This document shows positions 16,815 to 24,527 of a DNA stretch of 60,951 nucleotides, one piece after another. A program made the translations under genes and the position numbers. The first letter of the stretch is position 1; each line of letters starts with the position of its first letter. This DNA is from Treponema sp. (GTDB lineage Bacteria > Spirochaetota > Spirochaetia > Treponematales > Treponemataceae). Where the stretch lies: assembly GCA_017469785.1 (NCBI GenBank), contig JAFUFU010000050.1:1-60951 (forward strand), read 5' to 3'. The notes under the pieces are model-generated. The model ran no database searches. It was not told where the DNA came from and was given only the letters and a program-made list of their open reading frames with translations.

Positions 16815-17672
16815 TTATTTGAATACTTTTCTCATCACACCATCTTCCATATCATGTATACAATAGATATGTTCCATCACATCAAATGTTTCTTCTAAAT
16901 TGTGGCGCGCACTTCTCCAGCCATTACCGTCCGTGAACCATACAAAAGTTACCCCGTCTATTGTCGCAACTTCCTGAGCAAGTGTCTTGTAACTTCGTGC
17001 CGTTTCATTCAGTTTTGAACCACCACTGCCATAAAAATTGGTTTCAATGACATAAATTTGATTCTCAGTTTTTACGACATAATCAAAGCGTTTTTCCATT
17101 TTCCCCTGATTTGAAATTGCTGATAAATCTACATTCCACTTTTGTGTGATTTCATGAATGTACATTTCTTTGAAGTAGTTTTTATTTTTGATAAAGCCCG
17201 CTTTTTGGATATATGATTCAACCAAATCTTCCATCAAATGACCACCACGATTCTTGCGACCGTTAGAATCTAGCCCTGTTTCAACACCGGTAACATAATC
17301 AAGCAAATTGCCAATGAGATGATTTTGAAGCAAATTAAAAAGACCTGATTTTTCCATGAAAACAGAATAATCAGAAATCGTTCGTGTTTGTGTTAAAAAG
17401 TCAAAAACGAAACTTCCATTTTCATCCGAAACTGCTATTTCAGAGTTTCTTACTGCAAGCAAAATAGGAACACATTTTAGCGTTTCAGGATATTTTTGTA
17501 GGATTTTCTCAAAATCTGTTTTGATATTCTTTGAGCCAATCAGAGAATTAAGAATATTTAATTCAATCTTGATACTCTCTACATTACCGTAAACTTTATT
17601 AAAGTCGATGTAATAATTGTAAGTCGCAATGCTGTCTCGAAAATTGGCGAGGAAAGAGTCGAAATTTCTCAT
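16815..17672 (-). CDS. dpnB: Type II restriction endonuclease, DpnII family (GATC)
   Basis: Cleaves unmethylated GATC in double-stranded DNA, as known for the DpnII/MboI family. The 285 residues align in order with the DpnII landmarks: NFD...F.KVYGNVESIKIELNILNSLIGSKNI, FMEKSGLFNLLQNHLIGNLLDYVTGVE, DSNGRKNRGGHLMEDLV, and the catalytic core VDLSAISNQGKMEKRFDYVV...IYVIETNFYGSGGSKLNETARSYK, with the acidic residues and Lys of a PD-(D/E)xK-like site. The start lies 3 bases after the dpnM stop in the same frame; its position relative to that stop depends on a run of eight G. The region looks more AT-rich than the B12 genes around it, which suggests horizontal acquisition. Confidence 0.92.
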   Translation of the reverse strand: MRNFDSFLANFRDSIATYNYYIDFNKVYGNVESIKIELNILNSLIGSKNIKTDFEKILQKYPETLKCVPILLAVRNSEIAVSDENGSFVFDFLTQTRTISDYSVFMEKSGLFNLLQNHLIGNLLDYVTGVETGLDSNGRKNRGGHLMEDLVESYIQKAGFIKNKNYFKEMYIHEITQKWNVDLSAISNQGKMEKRFDYVVKTENQIYVIETNFYGSGGSKLNETARSYKTLAQEVATIDGVTFVWFTDGNGWRSARHNLEETFDVMEHIYCIHDMEDGVMRKVFK

Positions 17673-17675
17673 TTA

Positions 17676-18590
17676 CTAGTACCCCCCCCGTTCGTTTGTA
17701 TAGTTTAGTATAAGAATTTCACTTATGCTGCCCCTTTTCTTAGCATTACTATTTATCATACGCGAGGCAGAAATTCGCTTGATTTCAAAATTCGAGTATA
17801 ATTCATCGAAAAAATTATCAGATGCATCAGCATTTTTTGGATCAGAATTGCTTGCCAAAATTTTCGCTCCTTTTGCAGAAAGCACTTCGATAAAACCAGC
17901 GAGTTCAGTCTGCTCTTTGTCTGAAAATCCCTTTTCAGAATATGAAGTAAACGCAGCTGTAGATGTAAGCGGTCGATACGGTGGGTCTATGTAGACAAAA
18001 GTATTTTCATCTATAAAATTTTTACATTGTGAGTAGTCTCCGACAGTCATCTGAACATTTTGCAAGAATTTTGAACAGGCTCTCAGATTTTCTTCATCGC
18101 ATAAAAGCGGATTTTTAGCATTATTGAATGGCACATTAAACAAACCTTTTGAATTTACACGATACAGACCATTAAAACTTGTCTTATTGAGGAAAATAAA
18201 TAATGCGGCTTTTTCAAGATTCTCAGAGTCATCGCTGCGCAATTTCAATTCATTATAACGTTCGCGATTTTTATAGAAAAGATTTTTGTTTCCTTCGGGT
18301 GAGCAATTTTTATATGCTGATTGAATTTCTGATAGTCGTGAAATTAAAAACTCACAATTATTTTTTATTTGAGAGTATGTATTTATAAGTTCTTTATTAA
18401 TGTCGTTTATTAGGATTTCTTCTGGTTGAAACTTGCCTATTACATCAAATAGTACTGCTCCGCCTCCAACAAATGGCTCACAATACTTTTTTATTTTAGA
18501 AGGATACTCTTTTCTGATTATTTCAAGAAGCTGGCTTTTTCCACCCGCCCACTTCACAAAAGGCCGGGCAAGTCTTTTTTTACTATTCAT
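17676..18590 (-). CDS. dpnM: DNA adenine methyltransferase, Dam/DpnM type (GATC)
   Basis: Alpha-class N6-adenine methyltransferase that protects host GATC sites. Residues 8-30 carry the SAM motif FVKWAGGKSQLL with YCEPFVGGGAVLFD after it. NKTSFNGLYRVNSKGLFNVPF and the catalytic DPPYRPLTSTAAFTSYS follow, the standard Dam layout. Its 304 residues are slightly longer than DpnM. The last codons contain a run of eight G, giving the C-terminus NERGGY. There is no clear ribosome binding site before ATG 18590; instead the upstream 64 bases hold five GATC sites, suggesting self-control by methylation. It is the first gene of the cassette, inserted 66 bases after cobD. Confidence 0.92.
   Translation of the reverse strand: MNSKKRLARPFVKWAGGKSQLLEIIRKEYPSKIKKYCEPFVGGGAVLFDVIGKFQPEEILINDINKELINTYSQIKNNCEFLISRLSEIQSAYKNCSPEGNKNLFYKNRERYNELKLRSDDSENLEKAALFIFLNKTSFNGLYRVNSKGLFNVPFNNAKNPLLCDEENLRACSKFLQNVQMTVGDYSQCKNFIDENTFVYIDPPYRPLTSTAAFTSYSEKGFSDKEQTELAGFIEVLSAKGAKILASNSDPKNADASDNFFDELYSNFEIKRISASRMINSNAKKRGSISEILILNYTNERGGY
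17682..17689 (-). repeat. Run of eight G at the dpnM-endonuclease junction
   Basis: Eight consecutive C on the plus strand, read as CGG GGG GGG on the coding strand, lie six bases before the end of dpnM. With eight G the methylase ends TAC TAG and the endonuclease ATG follows after TAA. With seven G it would end in a TGA overlapping the ATG. With nine it would read about 27 codons further, into the endonuclease. Confidence 0.7.
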
Positions 18591-18593
18591 TTG

Positions 18594-18657
18594 GATCGGA
18601 TCTTTGATCGAAATGAAAAATAGATCAAGTACTTAGGACAGATATTTTTCCTAGATC
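18594..18657 (-). promoter_or_regulatory. Cluster of five GATC sites in the promoter region of the GATC methylase
   Basis: GATC occurs at 18594, 18599, 18606, 18623 and 18654, five sites in 64 bases, directly upstream of the dpnM start and covering the whole gap to cobD. GATC is the recognition sequence expected for this system, so the methylation state could feed back on its transcription. That use is inferred; the sites themselves are plain in the sequence. Confidence 0.6.
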
Positions 18658-20129
18658 TACTCCTTCCCCGACAAAATTTCAATCAAGCGCACATTCTCTT
18701 CATGGGTACGAACTGCCGTTCGGTAGAAATTCTCTCTTAAGCCAGGGAAATTCCCGCAATTTCGGAAGGAAAATCCTTGTTTCAGCAGGATTTTGTCTAA
18801 ATTTTCAGACAAGTTAAGATTGTTTCCAGAAAACCGAACATCTGCACGGTCATCTTTCTGTATTTTCTTCCTTTCATCGCTGAACAAAATAAAATTCGCC
18901 TCACTGGGGAAGGTGTGAAAACCCAAGGCTTTGAGTTCTTTTGAGAGATATTCTCTTTCTTCTTTTATAAGGACGCGCGTTTTTTCAATATATGCTTTTT
19001 CGTCCAGTGCCGATTCCCCTGCGATTTGTGCCAGGGTCGAAACATTCCATTCGGGGCGGAGAGAGTTGATTTTTTGCAAAATCCCCTGGTTTGAGGTCAC
19101 GAGATAGCCCAAACGCAAGCCCGCCATGGCGTAAATCTTGGTGAAGGCGTTAATAACGATAAGGTGGGAATTTTCTTTCGTAAATTGAAGGGCGCTTTCC
19201 TCAGTCCGCTCCGTAAAATCGATAAAACACTCATCGACGACGAGGAAAATTCCCTTTTCTTCACAGGCGGTGATGATTTTTTTGAGCAAGTCCGGTGAAA
19301 TCATCTGTCCGGTGGGATTATTGGGCGAGCAGAGAAAAATCATGTCGGGGGGAATTTCTTCCGACCTTCCCTGCCCGCTACGGCAAACTTCCGTCTTTCT
19401 TTCAATCGAATCCAAAATCTTTTCATCAAAGGCAAAATCATTTTCTTCGCTTAAAAAATGCCGTTGAATTTTACAGCCGTTTGCTTTCAACGCCCGCTCG
19501 TAGCCCGAAAAAGTCGGCTCGACAATCAGGGCATTTTTGGGGGAAATGGCTTGGACCAGAAGGGAAATCAACTCGCTGGCCCCGTTTCCACAGACGATGT
19601 TGGAGGCAGAAATAAAATCGACATGGCACTTTTCTTTTAGCTGGCAAGCGATTTTTTCTCTTAAACGAGTGCAGTTCTGGTCAGGGTAGATTTCACATTG
19701 GTTAAGGGCGTTTTTAAGCGAAGATTTTACTCTTTCAGGCAGCCCCAGGGGATTTGTGTTCACGGAAAAATCAAAGATTGTCTTTTCTTCTCCCCCGTGG
19801 TGATATTCTTCTGGCGGGATTTCGTTTTTTGTCACCCGCAAAAGATTCATGATTCTTTCATAATTTTCGCTCTTGTGGGGGAAAGTACAGTCTGTACAGC
19901 GTTTTATGATTCTGCCGTCTGCTTTTTTGATGTAGCTGGGGTTTCCAGGGCAGACTTCCCGATCGTAAAGGGGGCAATAGCAAAAGAGGCAGTTGAATTC
20001 GTCAGAATCAAGCCCTTTATGGCAGGGAAAATATGAGCAGGCGGTGTTTTTGAAAAAGCGCGATGAATTTTCCATATTCGTGTTATTGTCGCTCGTAAAC
20101 ATCTTCTCTAATATTTTTATATATGTCAA
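18657..20129 (-). CDS. cobD: Threonine-phosphate decarboxylase CobD with N-terminal cysteine-rich domain
   Basis: PLP enzyme that decarboxylates L-threonine O-3-phosphate to aminopropanol phosphate for CbiB. The C-terminal 390 residues have the aminotransferase fold I landmarks: DFSVNTNPLGLP, CGNGASELISLLVQ, LCSPNNPTGQMIS, VVDECFIDFT and NAFTKIYAMAGLRLGY with the PLP Lys. Residues about 20-90 are a separate Cys-rich small domain (ACSYFPCHKG, CLFCYCPLYDREVCPG, RCTDCTFPH), which could bind a metal. The frame opens with TTG at 20129, whose TTGA overlaps the cbiA stop; an ATG at 20075 just before the Cys-rich domain is the alternative. The Cys-rich domain is often encoded next to B12 genes; here it is fused. 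Confidence 0.88.
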   Translation of the reverse strand: MTYIKILEKMFTSDNNTNMENSSRFFKNTACSYFPCHKGLDSDEFNCLFCYCPLYDREVCPGNPSYIKKADGRIIKRCTDCTFPHKSENYERIMNLLRVTKNEIPPEEYHHGGEEKTIFDFSVNTNPLGLPERVKSSLKNALNQCEIYPDQNCTRLREKIACQLKEKCHVDFISASNIVCGNGASELISLLVQAISPKNALIVEPTFSGYERALKANGCKIQRHFLSEENDFAFDEKILDSIERKTEVCRSGQGRSEEIPPDMIFLCSPNNPTGQMISPDLLKKIITACEEKGIFLVVDECFIDFTERTEESALQFTKENSHLIVINAFTKIYAMAGLRLGYLVTSNQGILQKINSLRPEWNVSTLAQIAGESALDEKAYIEKTRVLIKEEREYLSKELKALGFHTFPSEANFILFSDERKKIQKDDRADVRFSGNNLNLSENLDKILLKQGFSFRNCGNFPGLRENFYRTAVRTHEENVRLIEILSGKE

Positions 20130-21697
20130 TCTTTCTTACAAGATTCCAAGAACCACTCCACAATCTTTGGATTTGAGCGGTAATACAAATGAGGAAAGCC
20201 CGCCAGCATTTTTTCCGTGTGAATCATGCAATCCCATGAGCGGGAAGAAAGTGGCTTTTTTGCCGTGAAGTCCGAGCCATTGTTCGTGCTGTCGAAATAG
20301 TGGAATTCGTGGCCGCGCACGGAAAGTTTTTCCCATCCGCCCTCTGTTTTTTCTTCTTCTTTCGATGCAAATTCTGCGTAACCGAAGCGGACAAGTTTTC
20401 CTGTGTAAGTGCACTCGCCTTTTATCGCGCCGCACATTTCGTAGAAGACGCCGTCTTTGTCGGTCAATTTTTCCTGAAGATACATGAATCCGCCGCACTC
20501 TGCCATGACAGCGATTCCGTTTTCCACGGCCGATTTGATTGACTCACGCATGGAGCGGTTTGCCTCAAGTTCCGCTGCGTGAAGCTCAGGGTAGCCGCCC
20601 CCCAGTAAGATTCCCCCGATTCCAGAAGGAAGGGCTTTTTCGTGCAAGGGCGAAAAGTAAACGAGGTTCGCCCCAGATTCTTCCAGCAAGCGGAGATTTT
20701 CATCGTAGTAAAAGCAAAATGCCTCGTCGCGAGCGACTGCTATTTTTAATGCAGAATTAGGGATGGGGGAAGTCTCCCCCTTCGCGCCAACTTCGTTGGG
20801 CGCTACCCCTTCTCCTAAGGTAGGGAACGGCACTGCAATGCAGGGCAAAAACTCACAAGGTGAGTTTTTAGTGAGTCTCCCGAAGAGCTGTGCTCGTAGG
20901 GCAAGCCCCTTAAAATCCCCGCGGGCTGAGAATAGATTTACTAACTCGGTAAAATCTGTTGTTTCATCGAGGATTTGGGAGCTTTTTTGAATCCGGCTGT
21001 TTAAATCTTTTATTTCATCAGGCAAAAAAAGACCTAGATGCCGGCTTTCCAAGGCTATTTCTGAATCTTTAGGCAGAAAGCCTATGACTTTGACTCCGTA
21101 GCTGGCAGATTCTTCTTCAATAAGAGTTTTTAGGAGCTGGAAAGAGCCTTTTGTGACCTTGTTTAGGAAAATTCCTTTGATAAGATTCTCGCCATTCTTA
21201 TGCTGAAGCCTGTCGTAGTCCAAAAATCCTTTTACCAGAGGCACTATCGAACGGCTCATTCCCGAAGCGTCGACGCAGAGCAAAATCGGCGTGTTCGTAA
21301 TTCGGGCGATGTCGTAGCTTGAGGCTTTGAGCGATTTTCCCGCAAGACCGTCAAAAAGCCCCATAACGCCCTCGATTACGGCAAAATCTGCCGGCTTTTT
21401 TTCATTCTGGCTTTGAGAAAAAATCTTTTCGGCAAAAATTCCGCGTACTTCTTCTTCGTCAACAAAAAAACTGTCCAGATTGGTGCTGGGAACGCCCAGA
21501 ACTTGCTCGTGGAACAAGGGATCGATAAAATCAGGGCCGCACTTAAAGGAGACTGGCGATTTTCCGCGATTCTGTAAAAGACGGAGCAAGGCACAAGTGA
21601 GGGTGGTCTTTCCGCTGCCACTGGCCGGGGCGGCAATCATGAGGCGGGGGATGTTGAAAATTTGTGACTTAGACTCTGAATCAGGCTTCATTTTCAT
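20126..21697 (-). CDS. cbiA: Cobyrinic acid a,c-diamide synthase CbiA
   Basis: ATP- and glutamine-dependent amidation of the a and c side chains of the corrin ring. The N-terminal ATPase domain has PASGSGKTTLTCALL and GLFDGLAG. The C-terminal class I-like glutaminase domain has GGYPELHAAEL, the nucleophile in MAECGGFMYLQ, and the His in RGHEFHYFD. The 523 residues exceed the usual 455. The excess is a non-conserved insert (about residues 265-315) encoded by GC-rich palindromic DNA at 20757-20905, placed between the two domains just before IAVARDEAFCFYY. It overlaps cbiET by 17 bases and cobD by 4. Confidence 0.92.
   Translation of the reverse strand: MKMKPDSESKSQIFNIPRLMIAAPASGSGKTTLTCALLRLLQNRGKSPVSFKCGPDFIDPLFHEQVLGVPSTNLDSFFVDEEEVRGIFAEKIFSQSQNEKKPADFAVIEGVMGLFDGLAGKSLKASSYDIARITNTPILLCVDASGMSRSIVPLVKGFLDYDRLQHKNGENLIKGIFLNKVTKGSFQLLKTLIEEESASYGVKVIGFLPKDSEIALESRHLGLFLPDEIKDLNSRIQKSSQILDETTDFTELVNLFSARGDFKGLALRAQLFGRLTKNSPCEFLPCIAVPFPTLGEGVAPNEVGAKGETSPIPNSALKIAVARDEAFCFYYDENLRLLEESGANLVYFSPLHEKALPSGIGGILLGGGYPELHAAELEANRSMRESIKSAVENGIAVMAECGGFMYLQEKLTDKDGVFYEMCGAIKGECTYTGKLVRFGYAEFASKEEEKTEGGWEKLSVRGHEFHYFDSTNNGSDFTAKKPLSSRSWDCMIHTEKMLAGFPHLYYRSNPKIVEWFLESCKKD
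20757..20905 (-). repeat. Compound palindromic repeat inserted between the two CbiA domains
   Basis: The stretch holds several small inverted repeats: GGGGGAAG-TCT-CCCCC; GCGCC-AACTTCGTT-GGGCGC; and AAAAACTCAC-AAG-GTGAGTTTTT. In the cbiA frame it yields a Pro/Gly-rich segment (including VPFPTLGEGVAPNEVGAK) with no counterpart in CbiA proteins, located in the interdomain linker. It resembles the repeat DNA at 3601-3731 and 14867-14920. Confidence 0.6.
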
Positions 21698-23183
21698 GCC
21701 CCTGATTTTCTTTTTTTTCTATTTTTCCTGAAAAACTTACAATCCACACGGGATTCATGGCTTTCATCAAGTGAAAATTTCCAGCTTTTTCAGCCCGGCT
21801 TACGGAAATCTGCTTGATTTCAAGATTCTCGATATGGATTTTGCCACAGTCCGCTTCAATAAAAGAGCCTTCTTCAAGGTTTTTCAAGCAATTCTGCATC
21901 TCGGTGAGGTTTTCAAGGCTCACGAAATTGGCCACGATTCGCACGGAAGGATTTTTTTTGAAGGCAAATTGAATTATTTCGGCGAGATTTCCTTTGCTTC
22001 CCCCGATGAAAACATGGCTTGGCGGGGGCAATTCCGCGTTTTTAAGGCAGTCAGGCGCGCTCCCCTGCAGGAAAGTCACATTTTCGAGGCAGAATTTCTC
22101 TGCATTTTTTTTCGTGAGCGCAAGGGCGTCGCTGTTGGAGTCCACGGCGATGACCTGCCCTTCCACAGCGATTCTGGCGGCTTCAACCGTGATGGAGCCG
22201 GTGCCGCTTCCGATGTCGTAGACCACCGAGGATTTTGAAAGCCCCAACTCGGCGATTGAAAGATGGCGGACTTCTTTTTTTGTCATGGGGATTTTTTCGG
22301 CACGGATAAAGTCTTCGTCTTTGAGATTCGGGCTTTCGCTTTCGTTAAGGGCATTTTCGTTTTCGACCAAGAGGACAAAAAGTGATTTTTGAGGAGATTT
22401 TACGCCCGAACGGCCGGTAGTTTCGTTGATTTTCGGGCTGTTCCCGTCGAATTTCGCTTTTATTTCCGCGTTGCCGACAGATTCCTGAAAATCTGACATC
22501 TCTTTTGGCTGAATCTGTATGATTTTTTCGACATTGTAAGAAAGATTTGAGCCTAAATAGCATTTTACGGACGAAAGCACGCCATTTTTCAGGGCTTTTT
22601 CAATCTTTTTGCCAACCATTCTGACATCTTCGATTCCAGAAAGAATGAAAAAACAGGCGGGATTTTTACGAATCTGCTCAATCGTGTTGCATTTTGCGCC
22701 GTGCAGGGAAAGCATTTTCCACTTCTGCCAGGACTTGTGCAATTTTGAGGCAAAATAAACCGGCGAGGCAATTCCCGGCAGCAGCACAATTTCCCAGCCA
22801 GCCCCAGCCTCTGTCATTCCGGGTAACACTTCTGTCATTCCGTGCTTGACCCGGAATCTCTCACAAAAAGCCGCCGCCCCGCTGAAAAATCCCGTGTCCC
22901 CGGAAAAAACGACGGCGGCATTTGATAAATCTTGATGACCTCTTAAATATGAAAAAATTTCATCTGCCCTGTAAATCGGCTCGAAAGGAATCTTTTTTGA
23001 AGGGGCTTCCGCGTTTTCTGACGGATTCCCCTCTTCCAGAAGGATTTTCCCTGCGATTTCTAAGATTCGCTCTCCGCCGAAGATGATTTGGGCTTCTCTA
23101 AGTGCATTTTTTGCCTGCGCTGTGAGAAAATTTTCATCTCCCATGCCGAGACCGACTAAAAATAAGTGTTTTTTTGCCATCAT
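21681..23183 (-). CDS. cbiET: Fused CbiE-CbiT, cobalt-precorrin C5,15-methyltransferase and decarboxylase
   Basis: Two-domain enzyme equivalent to CobL. CbiE (N-terminal tetrapyrrole methylase) methylates C5; CbiT (C-terminal) methylates C15 and removes the C12 acetate carboxyl. CbiE landmarks are FLVGLGMGDENFLT at the N-terminus, then VFSGDTGFFSGAAAF. CbiT landmarks are SVVYDIGSGTGSITVEAARI and VTFLQGSAPDCL. An extra stretch, RFRVKHGMTEVLPGMTEAG, inside the CbiE half is translated from a palindromic repeat (22810-22862). The middle linker (about residues 230-300) is not conserved and may also contain repeat DNA. Fusion of CbiE and CbiT is common. Confidence 0.92.
   Translation of the reverse strand: MMAKKHLFLVGLGMGDENFLTAQAKNALREAQIIFGGERILEIAGKILLEEGNPSENAEAPSKKIPFEPIYRADEIFSYLRGHQDLSNAAVVFSGDTGFFSGAAAFCERFRVKHGMTEVLPGMTEAGAGWEIVLLPGIASPVYFASKLHKSWQKWKMLSLHGAKCNTIEQIRKNPACFFILSGIEDVRMVGKKIEKALKNGVLSSVKCYLGSNLSYNVEKIIQIQPKEMSDFQESVGNAEIKAKFDGNSPKINETTGRSGVKSPQKSLFVLLVENENALNESESPNLKDEDFIRAEKIPMTKKEVRHLSIAELGLSKSSVVYDIGSGTGSITVEAARIAVEGQVIAVDSNSDALALTKKNAEKFCLENVTFLQGSAPDCLKNAELPPPSHVFIGGSKGNLAEIIQFAFKKNPSVRIVANFVSLENLTEMQNCLKNLEEGSFIEADCGKIHIENLEIKQISVSRAEKAGNFHLMKAMNPVWIVSFSGKIEKKENQGHENEA
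22810..22862 (-). repeat. GTCATTCCG-type palindromic repeat in frame in cbiET
   Basis: Plus-strand reading shows CTGTCATTCCGGGTAACAC followed by CTGTCATTCCG...CCCGGAATCTC, an inverted repeat built on ATTCCG/CGGAAT. In the cbiET frame it encodes FRVKHGMTEVLPGMTEAG, which interrupts the CbiE methylase between two conserved strands. The phrase matches the family of the element in cobU at 14470-14535. Confidence 0.65.
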
Positions 23184-23225
23184 TATGATTGATTATAGCA
23201 GAAAAGTCGAATGTCGTTAATTACG

Positions 23226-24017
23226 CTAATCTTTTTCCCCAATGATTCTTTGCAGCAATTCTTTTATCGAAGAAAATCGCTCTTCTCCCGCCTCTGCGTC
23301 ACTTTCTTTTTCGGGATTTTGAATCACCGCGACACGAATCCCAAGTTTTTTTGCCGCCCGGATTTTCTCAAAGTAACCGCCCCTCTTTCCGCTTTCTTTG
23401 GTCAAAAGGATTTTGGCCCCGCTTTGGGCAAAGTGCCTTTCGTTTTCTTCCTGAGAAAAAGGCCCCTGCATGGCGATAATCTGATTTTGAGGAATGTGAC
23501 AGTCAGCGCAGATTTTAAGGCTTTCTTCGGCTGGAAGAACCCGAACGAAAAGCCGTGATTTGTCGGAGATTTTTTGCGTAAGTAAAGGAAGTTCCTTGCT
23601 GCCCGTTGAGACAAAAATCACGCCCTCTTGATTTTGCAGCCATTCTGCGGCGGAAGAAATGTCCGGGAAAAAGAAAAGGGATTCCGTTTCCGGCTCAGGA
23701 GCACAGGCAGTTTCACGGGCAAAGCGGATGTAGCGTTTTTTCGTGAGAGCGCAGGCTTTTTTTATCTCCTTTGAGACTGCCGTGGCAAAGGGATGGGTCG
23801 CATCGATGACGAAAGCATAATCCTTCTGGGAGAGATGCTCCGCCATCTGAGCGCTTGAAAGCCGACCCTGTAAGACCGTGAGATTTTCTGCCTTTGGAAG
23901 CAAGGCCGCTCCGTATTCAGTGGCCACGCTAACGGTAGAGGAAAAGCCTTTTTGTGAGAGAATTTCCGCGATTTCCCGGCCTTCGCTTGTTCCCGCGAAG
24001 ATGAAGATTGAGGTCAT
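23226..24017 (-). CDS. cobK: Cobalt-precorrin-6A reductase CbiJ/CobK
   Basis: NADPH-dependent reduction of (cobalt-)precorrin-6A. The N-terminus IFIFAGTSEGREIAEIL is the CobK nucleotide-binding signature. VIDATHPFATAVSKEIKKAC and RYIRFARE follow at the expected spacing, and LLTKESGKRGGYFEKI lies near the end. The 263 residues match the family norm. It is the first gene of B12 operon 1, 42 bases upstream of cbiET. Its promoter should lie in 24018-24070, where an AT-rich TTGAT...ATCAA palindrome abuts the start codon. I saw no cobalamin riboswitch in front of it. Confidence 0.9.
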   Translation of the reverse strand: MTSIFIFAGTSEGREIAEILSQKGFSSTVSVATEYGAALLPKAENLTVLQGRLSSAQMAEHLSQKDYAFVIDATHPFATAVSKEIKKACALTKKRYIRFARETACAPEPETESLFFFPDISSAAEWLQNQEGVIFVSTGSKELPLLTQKISDKSRLFVRVLPAEESLKICADCHIPQNQIIAMQGPFSQEENERHFAQSGAKILLTKESGKRGGYFEKIRAAKKLGIRVAVIQNPEKESDAEAGEERFSSIKELLQRIIGEKD

Positions 24018-24070
24018 TTGATAATATAATAATCAAATAGAGAGAAAAATACCATCTGCAATCATAAGCT

Positions 24071-24400
24071 CTATTGAGAAGGAGCATACATCAGGTTTAA
24101 AAGTTGCATTCGTGAATTCACGCCTGCTTTATTGAAAATATTATAAATATGTTTTTTTACCGTGGAAACGCTCACATGTATCTGCTCGCTTATCTCATTA
24201 TTGGAGCGACCATCGGCAATAAGGCGTAAAACATCAGCTTCTCGTTCTGAAAGTGCGAATTTCATTATTGAATGTTCGAGACAGAATCCAACAGAGTTCT
24301 GGACAGCATTTGCATTCATCAAATCTTGAATCATGTTTTCAATTCTTTTCAACTCAAGCAATATATCGTTGACAGTCTTTAATTCGTCTTGTGAGAGCAT
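24071..24400 (-). CDS. Small LuxR/GerE-family transcription regulator of the urea island
   Basis: A 109-residue protein. Residues 1-45 are a predicted coiled coil (LKTVNDILLELKRIENMIQDLM). Residues 50-105 are a LuxR-type helix-turn-helix (LSEREADVLRLIADGRSNNEISEQIHVSVSTVKKHIYNIFNKAG). There is no receiver or ligand domain, so it may act constitutively or through a partner. I choose the second ATG (24400), which has GGAGGTGG upstream. It is divergent from the small membrane protein operon. Its leader holds two tandem terminator-like hairpins. It may bind the shared GAACT-AA-AGTTC type palindrome; that is inference. Confidence 0.8.
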   Translation of the reverse strand: MLSQDELKTVNDILLELKRIENMIQDLMNANAVQNSVGFCLEHSIMKFALSEREADVLRLIADGRSNNEISEQIHVSVSTVKKHIYNIFNKAGVNSRMQLLNLMYAPSQ

Positions 24401-24422
24401 AGCCACCTCCATAAAAAAGAAA

Positions 24423-24508
24423 GAGCCGCCTTAGATTTTGCTCCAAAGCGGCTCCCTTGCCAAAAAAAAAGAAGCCTTTCCGTTCAAAATCGAAAAGGCT
24501 TCCTTGCC
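24423..24508 (-). promoter_or_regulatory. Tandem hexaloop/terminator attenuators in the LuxR gene leader
   Basis: On the minus strand, in transcript order: hairpin GGC-AAGGAA-GCC (24497-24508) overlaps the 5' arm of a terminator (24471-24502, 12-bp stem, then nine U). Next, GGC-AAGGGA-GCC (24450-24461) overlaps a second terminator (24423-24454, 13-bp stem, loop GCAAAA, U-rich tail) that ends 10 bases before the first in-frame ATG. Each short hairpin has a six-base loop with A1 and G4 and cannot coexist with its terminator. No minus-strand gene lies upstream for more than 5 kb, so these cannot simply be end-of-gene terminators. Confidence 0.65.
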
Positions 24509-24527
24509 AATGAATAGGATTATCATG

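Noticed and set aside
21771..22238. Plus-strand frame inside cbiET
   Set aside because: Opposite the conserved CbiT domain; shadow.
24423..24508. Mini-ykkC (guanidine-II) riboswitch from tandem hairpins before the LuxR gene
   Set aside because: Guanidine-II needs two hairpins with ACGR loops; these loops are GCAAAA and AUUUUGAA, and both hairpins are U-tailed terminators.
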